From assembly GCA_012515445.1 (NCBI GenBank), contig JAAYYI010000055.1, positions 1-64,000 of the forward strand: 64,000 nucleotides of DNA, given 5' to 3'. The position numbers and the translations under genes are program-made. The notes below the pieces were generated by a model that saw nothing but the letters and a program-made list of their open reading frames with translations, was not told the origin of the DNA and made no database searches. The DNA is from Candidatus Bathyarchaeota archaeon. Its GTDB lineage: Archaea > Thermoproteota > Bathyarchaeia > Bathyarchaeales > Bathycorpusculaceae. The number at the start of each line of letters is the position of its first letter. Position 1 is the first letter of the stretch. Positions 52,263 through 60,511 of this stretch are shown one piece after another.

Positions 52263-52302
52263 GAGTGGACCTACCCGTCTTAGAGTAACCTCCCCCTCCC
52301 TA
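52263..52302 (-). repeat. 39-base repeat, inverted relative to 46523-46562
   Basis: On the minus strand it begins GGGAGGGGGAGGTTACTCTA and ends GGTAGGTCCACTCT, matching the start of the small ORF at 46527 except for one base. Translated, it gives GGGGYSKTGRSTL, but a stop codon lies just upstream and the frame degenerates after it. It is therefore a fragment of a second gene copy or a DNA-level repeat. Confidence 0.6.
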
Positions 52303-52471
52303 CCTAACGAAAAAAGATGCTCTCTCAACACCCTCTCTATGCTTTTATAGACATTCTGGTAGGGTTCTGCGTGATCGATGAATCATAAGAAAACCGCTGT
52401 TTTACTTGAAAACCAGCGGGTGAGTTAATAAGTCTCCATAAAGGTGTTGCTTCTCCAAATATCAGTTAATA

Positions 52472-53032
52472 TTGGAAGCTGAAAGCTTGAATGTTCTAGT
52501 ACTCTATGGCACAAGATGGGGCGGCACCGAGAAAGTTGCCCAAACTATTGGTAAAGCACTGCAAGACGAAGGCCACGTAGTAGAAGTGGTTGACGTTAAA
52601 GAAGCGCCCGAAAGCATCGCCGCCTACGACTTAATCCTTGTCGGCAGCGGCTTGCGCGCTGACAAATGGACCAAAGAATCAGAGGCGTTCGTAGAGAAAA
52701 ACGCTGCCGCCCTTAAGGCCAAGAAGTTAGCGCTTTACGTTAGCTGCTCTATGGCTGACCGCAAAGACGAAGGCTACAACGTCGGCAAGAAACGATATCT
52801 AGACGACTTTGCAGCAAAATACAGTTTAACACCCATAGCCATGGGGTACTTCGGCGGCTTGATGGATTTCAGCTACAGCCACGGCCTGCTAGTTGACATA
52901 ATAGTGCGCGTTAACCGCAGAAACCTGCGCAAGAATGGCTTAGACACAGCCAGCGTTCATGACACCCGTGATTGGGCGGCTATTGAAGCCTGGGGTCACG
53001 AAGTAGCTAAAATAGCCCAGAGTACAACTTAG
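52472..53032 (+). CDS. Flavodoxin-domain protein (protoporphyrinogen oxidase HemG-like)
   Basis: 186 aa from TTG 52472; TTG 52487 is an alternative. FMN-binding P-loop VLYGTRWGGTEKVAQTIGKA at the N-terminus, then IAAYDLILVGSGLRADKWTK and KKLALYVSCSM. It resembles the flavodoxin-type family that includes HemG, but no heme gene is nearby, so a general flavodoxin-like redox or menaquinone-linked role is equally possible. Confidence 0.78.
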   Translation: MEAESLNVLVLYGTRWGGTEKVAQTIGKALQDEGHVVEVVDVKEAPESIAAYDLILVGSGLRADKWTKESEAFVEKNAAALKAKKLALYVSCSMADRKDEGYNVGKKRYLDDFAAKYSLTPIAMGYFGGLMDFSYSHGLLVDIIVRVNRRNLRKNGLDTASVHDTRDWAAIEAWGHEVAKIAQSTT

Positions 53033-53205
53033 TCTTTCTTTTCCCTATTTTTAGCGCTTCGTAATTCTGTAAAGAGAACTTAGCTAGTCCTTTTATCTGC
53101 AAACAGGTGAAAATAGTTATTAACTTGGAATATGTACGCATAGTCTAAAGTGTTGCTGTGGGATATAGAGCCTACCTGAGCAGCAGAATTGAAGTGACAA
53201 GAGCC

Positions 53206-54099
53206 ATGAAGTTAGGAAAAAGATTTGCCTTTGCTACGGTACTTGCATTGCTTACAATATGTACTCTAGCAGTTATAGTCAGTGTAGCTAACGCTCAAAC
53301 AGCTGGAACCTATACACTAGATGTATCCAGTAGCAACAAAGGCGTCAACGAAGTTTCAACCTACACGCTAGTCATCACTAACAATGGCTCATCAACGCTG
53401 ACTGGATTCAACGTCACCATTCCAGGCGACTACTCTAACATAGGTCAACCGTCCGTTTCCCCGTCATCATGGACAGGCAACTACAGCGAAGGTGTAATCA
53501 ACCTATCCACATCTGGCACCGGCTTATCAAACGGACAAAGCATAACAGTTACGTTCCAAGCCACAAACCCCATAACGGCCGGAACATACCAGTGGAGTTC
53601 ACAGGCAACTGGAGCAGCAACCACTGTAACTACAACATATACAATCGCAATTACATCAATAATTCCGGCAATCGAAATCTTCATAATCGCAGCAGCAATC
53701 GCCTTCTTGAACTCGGGCATAAATAGGATTCTAGTCGGCTACTTCATCGGTTGGGAACAGTACCGCGTAATGCAGAAGGAAATGGCTGAGTTCCGCTCAG
53801 AACAAATGGCTGCAGCACGCGCAGGCGACCAGAAACGCATGGAGAAACTCAAGAAGAAACAGTCCCAAATCACTAATATGCAGCAGAAAATGATGAAGCC
53901 CCAGTTTATCCAGATCGGCATATCATTCCTCTACATCCTCGTCTGGTTCCTCGTCTTAATACCCGTCTTCGGCACAACAAGCATAGCATACCTGCCAGGC
54001 TTCGGACCACTACCAGTAGTTTGGCTCTACCCGATATTCTCGTTCTTCCTAGCGCTACTATCACAACGCATACTCGGCATCAACCCAATAGAACACTAA
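53206..54099 (+). CDS. EMC3/TMCO1 (DUF106) membrane insertase with added extracytoplasmic domain
   Basis: 297 aa from ATG 53206. Signal peptide (FAFATVLALLTICTLAVIVS), a DUF11/CARDB-like beta domain at about 30-130 (TYTLVITNNGSSTLTGFNVT), then the DUF106 core: first helix (IPAIEIFIIAAAIAFLNSGI), cytosolic coiled coil with MQKEMAEFRSEQMAAARAGD and MQQKMMKPQ, and two more helices (FIQIGISFLYILVWFLVLIP, LPGFGPLPVVWLYPIFSFFL). DUF106 proteins are archaeal Oxa1/Get1/EMC3-type insertases. Standard members lack the N-terminal beta domain. It sits after SecY and before cmk, its conserved region. Confidence 0.85.
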   Translation: MKLGKRFAFATVLALLTICTLAVIVSVANAQTAGTYTLDVSSSNKGVNEVSTYTLVITNNGSSTLTGFNVTIPGDYSNIGQPSVSPSSWTGNYSEGVINLSTSGTGLSNGQSITVTFQATNPITAGTYQWSSQATGAATTVTTTYTIAITSIIPAIEIFIIAAAIAFLNSGINRILVGYFIGWEQYRVMQKEMAEFRSEQMAAARAGDQKRMEKLKKKQSQITNMQQKMMKPQFIQIGISFLYILVWFLVLIPVFGTTSIAYLPGFGPLPVVWLYPIFSFFLALLSQRILGINPIEH

Positions 54100-54125
54100 G
54101 AAGCAATAGCTGGAGAACCCAAAAT

Positions 54126-54725
54126 ATGCCAACCGAAGAAACCCGCCGGGCTACCCCTAAAATGGTACTCTGCATTTCAGGCATGGCTGGAACAGGCAAA
54201 AGCACCTTAGCCAAGAAACTCGCCAAAAAATACAACCTAAAATATTACTCTGGCGGGGACGCTCTAAAAGACTTGGCGAAGGAAGAAGGCTACGATATTT
54301 CAGTGGCTGGTTGGTGGGAAAGCGCAATCGGCCTGCAGTTTCTCCAAACAAGGCTAAGTGATCCTAAATTCGACAGGGCAGTAGATGACAAACTGTTATC
54401 TTACGCTGATCAGGGTAACGTGCTTTTAGACAGCTGGACTATGCCTTGGCTGCTTAAGAGCGGCTACAAAATCTGGCTGGAAGCTTCCTTTGAGAGACGC
54501 GCGGCTCGTGTTGCAGAAAGAGACGGCATGACCTACGAAGAGGCACTAAAAATGCTGGACGAGAAGGAGAGCCGTACTAAGGCTATCTACAAGTCGCTTT
54601 ACGGTTTCACGTTAGGTGAGGATCTGGCGCCGTTTGACTTCGTCTTAGACACAGATAACTTGAACGCTAACGAAGTGTATGAAGTGCTCTGCCAAGTTAT
54701 CGATAAAGTAGTTTCGTCCAAGTAG
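54126..54725 (+). CDS. cmk: Cytidylate kinase, archaeal type
   Basis: 199 aa from ATG 54126 with GGAG upstream; the longer ORF overlaps the previous gene. P-loop LCISGMAGTGKSTLAKKLAK (about 15-33), the substrate site YYSGGDALKDLA, LLDSWTMPWLL, and the lid Arg residues FERRAARVAERDGMTYEEA. It phosphorylates CMP/dCMP. Usual neighbour of the SecY/DUF106 genes; eL34, eL14 and truB, often nearby, are not seen. Confidence 0.9.
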   Translation: MPTEETRRATPKMVLCISGMAGTGKSTLAKKLAKKYNLKYYSGGDALKDLAKEEGYDISVAGWWESAIGLQFLQTRLSDPKFDRAVDDKLLSYADQGNVLLDSWTMPWLLKSGYKIWLEASFERRAARVAERDGMTYEEALKMLDEKESRTKAIYKSLYGFTLGEDLAPFDFVLDTDNLNANEVYEVLCQVIDKVVSSK

Positions 54726-54803
54726 CGCTTGATTCTTCGCTTTCTGAGTGGATTATTTACTAGAATAAAGTTTCAGACAGCTTAAAACCAAAACCCGACA
54801 ATT

Positions 54804-55223
54804 ATGCCCCCGAGGATCGAAGAAGCGTTGAAGGGGCGATTAAATAGACTAATCCATCATCTACTGATTTGCCTATTTCTGGTCGTAATCGCCTTCTGCC
54901 TTGTCTTCTCTTACCGCCTCAGTGACCGGTTTACTTTAGCGTTAATAGTATTCAACGTTTTTTTCGCTTCACTTTTCTTCCAGTTAAACGGCAGTAAGAT
55001 AACAAAAACAGTTATCTTAGCAGCCGGCAACCTGCTTGGGTTATTCTGGAGTTGGCTTTATCAGAACCTCGCTAAAGTAGGATACAGCTTTTTCGGAGAT
55101 TCTTCTAACGTTGTTTTTTCAATAGTTTATCCCATCCTTACTTTGCTCTGGATGGTGCCCTTCTGGTCGATCAGTCTCAGTTTCCTACCCCAGCTAACTA
55201 CTTCTAAAGAGGCGGCTACTTAG
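54804..55223 (+). CDS. Three- to four-helix membrane protein of unknown function
   Basis: 139 aa. Basic N-terminus (IEEALKGRLNRLIHH), then hydrophobic segments LLICLFLVVIAFCLVFSY, FTLALIVFNVFFASLFF, TVILAAGNLLGLFWSWLY and VVFSIVYPILTLLWMVPF. It ends four bases before the glycosyltransferase, so probably works with it as an accessory membrane subunit (inference). Confidence 0.65.
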   Translation: MPPRIEEALKGRLNRLIHHLLICLFLVVIAFCLVFSYRLSDRFTLALIVFNVFFASLFFQLNGSKITKTVILAAGNLLGLFWSWLYQNLAKVGYSFFGDSSNVVFSIVYPILTLLWMVPFWSISLSFLPQLTTSKEAAT

Positions 55224-55226
55224 ATT

Positions 55227-56498
55227 ATGTTAACTCCAGTCCTCACTGCCTTTTTCCTGTTAACCGTGATACTAATCACTGCATACTTGGTCCGCCATTA
55301 TGTATTTACTGTAATAGTTTTAAGAGCGGCAAAAAAATCCACCCGACAAAGCCCTATCATGGCTGGCGATTATGAACCGACAGTCTCTATCCTCATACCG
55401 GCACATAACGAAGAAAAAGTAATCGGGGCGCTACTCCAAAGGATAGCCGAAACCAACTATCCAAAAGAAAAACTCGAAGTAATAACTATAAACGACGCTT
55501 CAAGGGATGCCACCGGTAAAATCGCCGATGAATACTCAAAACGTTATCACTTCATAAAAGTGCTGCATAGAAAACCCGTAGAGGGCGGAAAAGGCAAACC
55601 GGCAGCCCTAAACGCCGCATTAAAGTATGCACACAACGAAATTGTCCTCTGCTTTGATGCCGACTACACGCCTCACCCAGACCTTGTACGTATACTTGCT
55701 GCAGAGTTCGCGGATCCGGCCGTGGGCGCCGTCCAAGGGAGACCCGTGGTACTTAATGAACCCCAAAATGTCATAACCCGATTAATTACGCTTGAGAGGA
55801 TAGGCGGCTACAAGATCGACCAGCAAGCCCGTGAACTATTAAGTTTAGTGCCGCAATTCGGCGGTACAGTCGGCGGATTCAGACGGAATCTCATATCTGC
55901 GTTAGGCGGATTTGACGAGTCCATGTTAACCGAGGATACAGATTTGACTTTCGAGCTTGTTTTAGCCGGATACAGAGTACGGTATGTTGAGGCGGCTGAA
56001 TGCTACGAGGAAGCAGTCGCTTCATGGCCCACCTACTGGAGGCAGCGGACTCGTTGGGCAAAGGGGCATATGCAGGTTTGCTTTAAGCATGAGTTTGCTG
56101 TTCTAGGTAGTAAGAGGTTGACTTTTAGGCAGAAACTCGATAGTCTGCTTCTGCTCAACGTCTATTTCATGCCATTGTTATCTCTTGTTTCCCTAGTTAT
56201 CGGTGTTTACCTGCTTTTCGTTCACTTAGCCGTTGCTGAAACGTTATGGTTTGTAGTGCCTGTGTCGATGTACAGTTTTGTGGGTAATTATGCTCCGTTT
56301 TTTGAAGTCAGTATAGGTGCTTATCTGGATAGGAGACGACAGGTGCAGTGGCTCATGCCATTGATGATTTTCTCTTTTCTACTCAACATGCCAATCTGCG
56401 CTAAGGCTTTCCTGAGTTTAATTTTTGACAAGCTTACAGGTCGTAGAGGCCATTGGGTTAAAACTGAACATTTGGGAAATACAAAAACATGTTTATAG
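55227..56498 (+). CDS. Processive-type membrane glycosyltransferase, family 2
   Basis: 423 aa. N-terminal membrane helix, GT-A domain at about 50-290: TVSILIPAHNEEKVIGALLQ, NDASRDATGKIADEY, the DxD-like CFDADYTPHPDL, MLTEDTDLTFEL (catalytic ED) and the acceptor motif RQRTRWAKGH (Q/RxxRW). Several C-terminal helices follow. The QxxRW-type motif fits synthases that both polymerise and export sugars, such as poly-N-acetylglucosamine, cellulose and hyaluronan synthases. Polymer unknown. Confidence 0.85.
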   Translation: MLTPVLTAFFLLTVILITAYLVRHYVFTVIVLRAAKKSTRQSPIMAGDYEPTVSILIPAHNEEKVIGALLQRIAETNYPKEKLEVITINDASRDATGKIADEYSKRYHFIKVLHRKPVEGGKGKPAALNAALKYAHNEIVLCFDADYTPHPDLVRILAAEFADPAVGAVQGRPVVLNEPQNVITRLITLERIGGYKIDQQARELLSLVPQFGGTVGGFRRNLISALGGFDESMLTEDTDLTFELVLAGYRVRYVEAAECYEEAVASWPTYWRQRTRWAKGHMQVCFKHEFAVLGSKRLTFRQKLDSLLLLNVYFMPLLSLVSLVIGVYLLFVHLAVAETLWFVVPVSMYSFVGNYAPFFEVSIGAYLDRRRQVQWLMPLMIFSFLLNMPICAKAFLSLIFDKLTGRRGHWVKTEHLGNTKTCL

Positions 56499-56785
56499 AA
56501 CTATTTCAAGCAGCCGATTTAATATCTATACTATCCACCGAAGCTATCGCAGCATTAGCTATTAGCGTTGTTTTGCCTGTTTTTTTGGTTTCTTTGCTTT
56601 CCTTTATACCTGCAACCATCGAGTTGAAGCGGCCCCGAGATGCCGGCCCCCGCGTTATCGCCGACGTTGGCAAAACCTTCATCCCTCATATAATTACGAT
56701 AGACAGTGAAAAGCCGCTCATAGCACTCAAACCTATGCCTAAATTCTCAGTAATTTTCCCTTTACTGTCCAACTTGGAAACGTAA
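56489..56785 (+). CDS. Small membrane protein following the glycosyltransferase
   Basis: 98 aa, ATG overlapping the last 10 bases of the glycosyltransferase. One hydrophobic stretch (AIAALAISVVLPVFLVSLLS), then a mostly beta cytosolic or lumenal part (ELKRPRDAGPRVIADVGKTF). The overlap supports it being real and co-expressed. Function unknown. Confidence 0.55.
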   Translation: MFIELFQAADLISILSTEAIAALAISVVLPVFLVSLLSFIPATIELKRPRDAGPRVIADVGKTFIPHIITIDSEKPLIALKPMPKFSVIFPLLSNLET

Positions 56786-57856
56786 TTACCGCAGCAGCAT
56801 CCTTGCGTTTCGCCATTGATCCTTAGCAAGTGCAGCGTATCCTCGTGGGCCACTGTAAATTGAATATGCGATGTAGCATAGGTAATTACACTGCGAACAG
56901 TCATGGTAGAAGCTTCGCAGGTTCTGGAATTCAGTGCTGTTCCATTTAGCGGGCAAATCAAAGACTGAGCAAACGTAGTTGTGGTGGTGGCAACCGGAGA
57001 TTCTGCCCAGATGATCGATGACTAAAAAGTTTTGTAGCGCATGGCATTTCCAATCTCTCTTTTCCTCTTCGTTGTAGAGGTCACGCACGGCCTCCATTAG
57101 TTTGGCGGTCATCAGGATTTTTTTATTCTTTTTCTGTAATTCGATAAGCCGGTTACAGAGGTCAACCATGCCCTTTTTGTCTGTTATTACGAATTCGTCG
57201 TTTGCTTTGCCAATGCGGAACAGTTGGTTGCTGTCTCTTGAGGTGTCATATGAGTAGAGGCAGTACCAGACGGGGATGTCTTTGCCTGTGAAGTAGTTTG
57301 TTATATCTACGATTTCGTTGAGGTTTTTCTGGGAAATAGTTGGTGTCACGGCGACTTTGATGCCTTCGTGGTGTAGGTACTCTACGGTTTCCATGGCTTT
57401 TTTGAATGCGCCCGGTACCGCTTTTATTGCGTCGTTTTTTGCTTCGTCTAAGCTGTCGATTGATATAGCGACGAAGTCTGCCTTGTGTAGGGCATCGGCT
57501 TTTTTTGCTGCCATGCTTCCGTTGTCGTAGACTGTAGTGATGAAGCGGTCTGTGGCGTAGTCGATGATTTCGTCGATGTCGGGACGTAGCAGTGGGTCGC
57601 CTCCAGAGATGACGAGTTCGACGACGCCGACTTTTTTGAGTATATCCATGCCTTTTTTGATTTCTGTTGCTGACAGTTCTCGCTCGTCTTGTTCTTTCCA
57701 GACGTTGCAGCCGACGCATCTGTAGTTGCATTTTCTGGTGACTAGCCACTGTGCATGTTGTGGTTTGCCTCTAGAAAGCGCCCGTGATGCGATGGATGCT
57801 GCCTTTTTTATGCCTGACGCCAAACTGTCACTGCCATAATTTTTGATTGTTAACAA
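56786..57856 (-). CDS. Radical SAM protein with C-terminal Fe-S-type cysteines
   Basis: 356 aa. Radical SAM CxxxCxxC in VTRKCNYRCVGCNVWKEQ (about 45-58), SAM-binding GGDPLLRPDIDEII and the usual barrel (TTVYDNGSMAAKKADALHKA). The C-terminal ~90 residues contain about eight cysteines (CHALQ, GCHHHNYVC, FYHDCSQCNYLCYIAYS), suggesting an auxiliary cluster of SPASM/twitch type. Related to the HpnH/MoaA/PqqE groups; the substrate is unknown. Convergent with the glycosyltransferase cluster; it may modify a lipid or peptide. Confidence 0.83.
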   Translation of the reverse strand: MLTIKNYGSDSLASGIKKAASIASRALSRGKPQHAQWLVTRKCNYRCVGCNVWKEQDERELSATEIKKGMDILKKVGVVELVISGGDPLLRPDIDEIIDYATDRFITTVYDNGSMAAKKADALHKADFVAISIDSLDEAKNDAIKAVPGAFKKAMETVEYLHHEGIKVAVTPTISQKNLNEIVDITNYFTGKDIPVWYCLYSYDTSRDSNQLFRIGKANDEFVITDKKGMVDLCNRLIELQKKNKKILMTAKLMEAVRDLYNEEEKRDWKCHALQNFLVIDHLGRISGCHHHNYVCSVFDLPAKWNSTEFQNLRSFYHDCSQCNYLCYIAYSIYSGPRGYAALAKDQWRNARMLLR

Positions 57857-57981
57857 GTATTCAAGCTGGCACTATAAAAACAATTATCACATTCGGTCAT
57901 TGGAAATTAAGCCCGTCGGGCCTGATAATTGGACGGATTAGTTTAACTTTTTTAAGCATAGGCTAACCAAATAGTAGCAGA

Positions 57982-58758
57982 ATGAACACTCCAAAGCCCC
58001 CTGCCGAAATCGATGTTATACTGTTAACCAAGAACAGTCAGTATATGCTGAGCCGATGCTTAAGCAGCGCCTACCGAAACGTGCCCATCAAGCGCCTCAT
58101 AGTTATAGATGGCTACTCAACTGACCGCACACTTGAAATCCTTGAGAGCTTCAACCGCCGATACGGAAACGTAGAGGTCCACCAGATGGATGGTTCACGG
58201 GCGGCGGCGCGAACCGAGGGCATTTGCAGGGTAAAAACAGACTGGTTCATGTTTTTGGACAGTGATGTGCTGCTCTGTAAAGGGTGGTACCGCCGTGTGC
58301 AGGCTGATTTAGCGGAAGGTGTTGGCGCGGTTTGGGGTTTGAACATCGACAAGTTACCCAGCATAGCTAACCCCTGGATTTTGCGCTTTCAGGGAATCAT
58401 CGCCCGGCAGTGCTTTAATCTTCGGGGCGGCATGCATGACACCCTGATCCTTAGAAAGGCGGTTGATGGTATCCGTATCCCAGAGGAGTTGCACACGTAC
58501 GAGGATGCTTACATTGTGCGCTATATTGAGAAGCAGGGCTACAGTGTGCAGGTTGCGAGTGACGTCTGCTGTCTACATTGCAAGCCGCCGGACAGCTGGA
58601 ACCTAAACACCGGCATCAAAGCGGGAATCACAGATTTGCAGTGTGGACTGGTCTATTCGCATGTGTACGAGTACATGCTGTTTTATCCGGTGTTTTTCCT
58701 GTACTGGATGATACAGTTGCCGCTTAATGGGTTGAGAAACGATATTCAGAAGAAGTAA
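57982..58758 (+). CDS. Glycosyltransferase family 2
   Basis: 258 aa GT-A fold: IDVILLTKNSQYMLSRCLSS, DGYSTDRTLEILESFNRRYG, and the metal-binding DSD in WFMFLDSDVLLC. Then RGGMHDTLILRKAVDGIRIP with an acidic catalytic segment (EELHTYEDAYIVRY). A C-terminal hydrophobic helix (YEYMLFYPVFFLYWMIQLPL) suggests membrane attachment. Probably a surface-glycan or N-glycan sugar transferase. Confidence 0.83.
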   Translation: MNTPKPPAEIDVILLTKNSQYMLSRCLSSAYRNVPIKRLIVIDGYSTDRTLEILESFNRRYGNVEVHQMDGSRAAARTEGICRVKTDWFMFLDSDVLLCKGWYRRVQADLAEGVGAVWGLNIDKLPSIANPWILRFQGIIARQCFNLRGGMHDTLILRKAVDGIRIPEELHTYEDAYIVRYIEKQGYSVQVASDVCCLHCKPPDSWNLNTGIKAGITDLQCGLVYSHVYEYMLFYPVFFLYWMIQLPLNGLRNDIQKK

Positions 58759-58771
58759 GTCATGATTATAT

Positions 58772-58892
58772 TTTTAAATTAGAAGAAGAGAGTGCTGCCC
58801 TGCTACTTCATCTTCCAATTTTTTGCAGAAACAACTGTTTTGGATTCTGTGTTGGAAAGGCGTTGATTGCTGGTTGTTGCGTATCTACAAGT
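58772..58892 (-). repeat. Dispersed structured element, copy 6 (minus strand)
   Basis: On the minus strand: TTGTAGATACGCAACAACCA, CCAGCAATCAACGCC, the middle hairpin CAGAA/TTCTG around AAAACAGTTGTT, and the 3' hairpin GGAAGATGAAGTAGCAGGGC closing with CTCTCTTCTTC, then TAATTTAAAAATATA. A TATA-like TGTTTATTTC (58901-58910) lies about 25 bases upstream of the conserved 5' end. It lies between convergent genes. Confidence 0.75.
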
Positions 58893-58965
58893 TGTGTTAA
58901 GAAATAAACAGCCTTTAGCTTACTTCTTTACAGAGGCTGATCGCATCGAAGACCGCGCGTTGTAG

Positions 58966-59973
58966 TTAATGGCTGAGTGCTATCCACAGATGATCTGAAA
59001 CTGGTCTCTGTAGCATCTCTGCCGAATCGTCCGCGTGGATTAGGAGCCGCTTGTTGGTGTTCGGCGTGAATTCGCCTATTACGTCGGCGTAGATGTGCTC
59101 TACGGCGAGTGCTTCGATGATTTTAGGCGCCGACTCTGGGTCAGCGGCTATCAGCAGTGCACCGGAACTTATGAGCTGCAGCGGGTCAATCTCGTAGTAG
59201 CGGCATATCTTTGCGGTTTCCGGCTCAACATTGATCTTCTCCTGCTGTACCCTCACGCCCAAGTTCGCTGCGTCCGCCATCTCGTGAATGCCATTTAGGA
59301 TGCCTCCCTCTGTTGGGTCATGCATCGCGTGCACTCCGCCTGTGCGGTAAGCGGTTAAAGCATCTTTGACGACGCTGATCTGATTGTAGAAGGCTTTGGC
59401 GCCGTCGAGTAACGTCTGGTTGAAGATTTTGCGCAGTTGCTCCTCGCGGTCGGTGGCAAGTATCGCGGTGCCTTCTATGCCTGCGGTTTTTGTAAGAATA
59501 ATTTTGTCGCCTGCTTTTGCTCCGGCGGCTGTTACGTATTTGCCTTTCTCGGTTAAGCCCATGATGCAGCCTACGACGATGGGGCTGGTGATGGTTGGGG
59601 TAATTTCGCAGTGGCCGCCCACTATGGCGATGCCTAGTTCCTTGGCGGCGTGGTGCATCTGTGTGCTTATGGTGTCGATGATTTTGCTGTCAGCGCCCGA
59701 GGGGAGCATGATGCAGCTGAAGAAGAACGCTGGTTCGACGCCAAAGGTGGCGATGTCGTTGGCGTTTATGTGGATGGCTTCCGCTCCGATGCGGTCTACT
59801 GCGCCCGTTATGGGATCCATGGATACGACGGCGTCTTTGCTGCCCATGTCGATTACTGCGCCGTCTATGCCTGATGCTGGGCCAAGAGTGACTTCGCTTC
59901 GGAATGCGCCGAGGTTCTTGAACACGACGTCTTTTAGGATGTCAGGGGGGATTTTTCCGGGCTGAAGCTTCAT
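58966..59973 (-). CDS. AIR synthase / HypE-like family protein
   Basis: 335 aa PurM/SelD/HypE fold: AVIDMGSKDAVVSMDPITGA, AIHINANDIATFGVEPAFFF, GIAIVGGHCEITPTITSPIV, VHAMHDPTEGGILNGIHEMA. Unlike HypE it has no C-terminal Cys (it ends SDHLWIALSH), so it is not the hydrogenase carbamoyl acceptor. Similar 'AIR synthase-related' proteins are widespread in archaea, including methanogenesis marker types, without a firm function. An ATP-dependent activation of an amide or acid is likely from the fold. Confidence 0.82.
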   Translation of the reverse strand: MKLQPGKIPPDILKDVVFKNLGAFRSEVTLGPASGIDGAVIDMGSKDAVVSMDPITGAVDRIGAEAIHINANDIATFGVEPAFFFSCIMLPSGADSKIIDTISTQMHHAAKELGIAIVGGHCEITPTITSPIVVGCIMGLTEKGKYVTAAGAKAGDKIILTKTAGIEGTAILATDREEQLRKIFNQTLLDGAKAFYNQISVVKDALTAYRTGGVHAMHDPTEGGILNGIHEMADAANLGVRVQQEKINVEPETAKICRYYEIDPLQLISSGALLIAADPESAPKIIEALAVEHIYADVIGEFTPNTNKRLLIHADDSAEMLQRPVSDHLWIALSH

Positions 59974-59986
59974 AGATAATCACTTG

Positions 59987-60511
59987 TTAGAGGTAGCTTT
60001 TAAGCTGTGGGAAAATGCGGTGTATAGCGTGCATGACTGGCACTGCTATTATTAACCCGACGACCATTTGCACGATGTTAATAGGTACTTCAGCAAGGGC
60101 TTGTGCTAACGGGTAACCGGGGACGATCAGCTCGTATATGAAGTAGCCTAAAACCATCTCTAACCCTCCAACTATGATTGCTATGGAGGCGCAGACAGTG
60201 GTATTCTTGATGTGCTTCTGTAATTTCAAGAATAGGAATCCAACTATTGCCCCTTCGAATCCTTTGATAATGAGTGTACCTGGGGCGAATATTCCGTAGC
60301 CCAAAAGCAAATCCGCTAGGCTGGCTCCTGCTCCTGCGATGGCGCCAACGAAGGGACCGAAGAGGAGGGCGGCGATGTAGATGATTGTCTCGCCTAGGTT
60401 GAAGTATCCGTTTGTAGCGGGGATGGGTATGACGAAGGTTAGGGTGGCGGCTGCAACGAGTGCGGCGAAGACTGCTGCGAGTGCGATTTTTAGGGCTGCT
60501 TGTTTTTTCAT
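59987..60511 (-). CDS. ECF transporter S component
   Basis: 174 aa from ATG 60511 with GAGG upstream. Six hydrophobic segments: IALAAVFAALVAAATLTFVI, LGETIIYIAALLFGPFVGAI, AGAGASLADLLLGYG, and so on to VQMVVGLIIAVPVMHAIHRI. The AxxxSLADLL and GETxIY layout is typical of vitamin-binding S components, some of which work without dedicated ATPases. The substrate is unknown (riboflavin, queuosine and biotin precursors are possible). No EcfA or EcfT is adjacent. It lies 13 bases upstream of the AIR-synthase gene, so the two may act together. Confidence 0.82.
   Translation of the reverse strand: MKKQAALKIALAAVFAALVAAATLTFVIPIPATNGYFNLGETIIYIAALLFGPFVGAIAGAGASLADLLLGYGIFAPGTLIIKGFEGAIVGFLFLKLQKHIKNTTVCASIAIIVGGLEMVLGYFIYELIVPGYPLAQALAEVPINIVQMVVGLIIAVPVMHAIHRIFPQLKSYL

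Larger units (their letters stand above)
52133..52471. other. Intergenic region with terminator, transposon-end-like hairpins and an inverted copy of a 39-base repeat
   Basis: In order: terminator hairpin, two GC-rich hairpins resembling an IS200/IS605 right end, a 39-base sequence shared with 46523-46562 in inverted orientation, and an AT-rich stretch before the flavodoxin gene. Confidence 0.55.
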
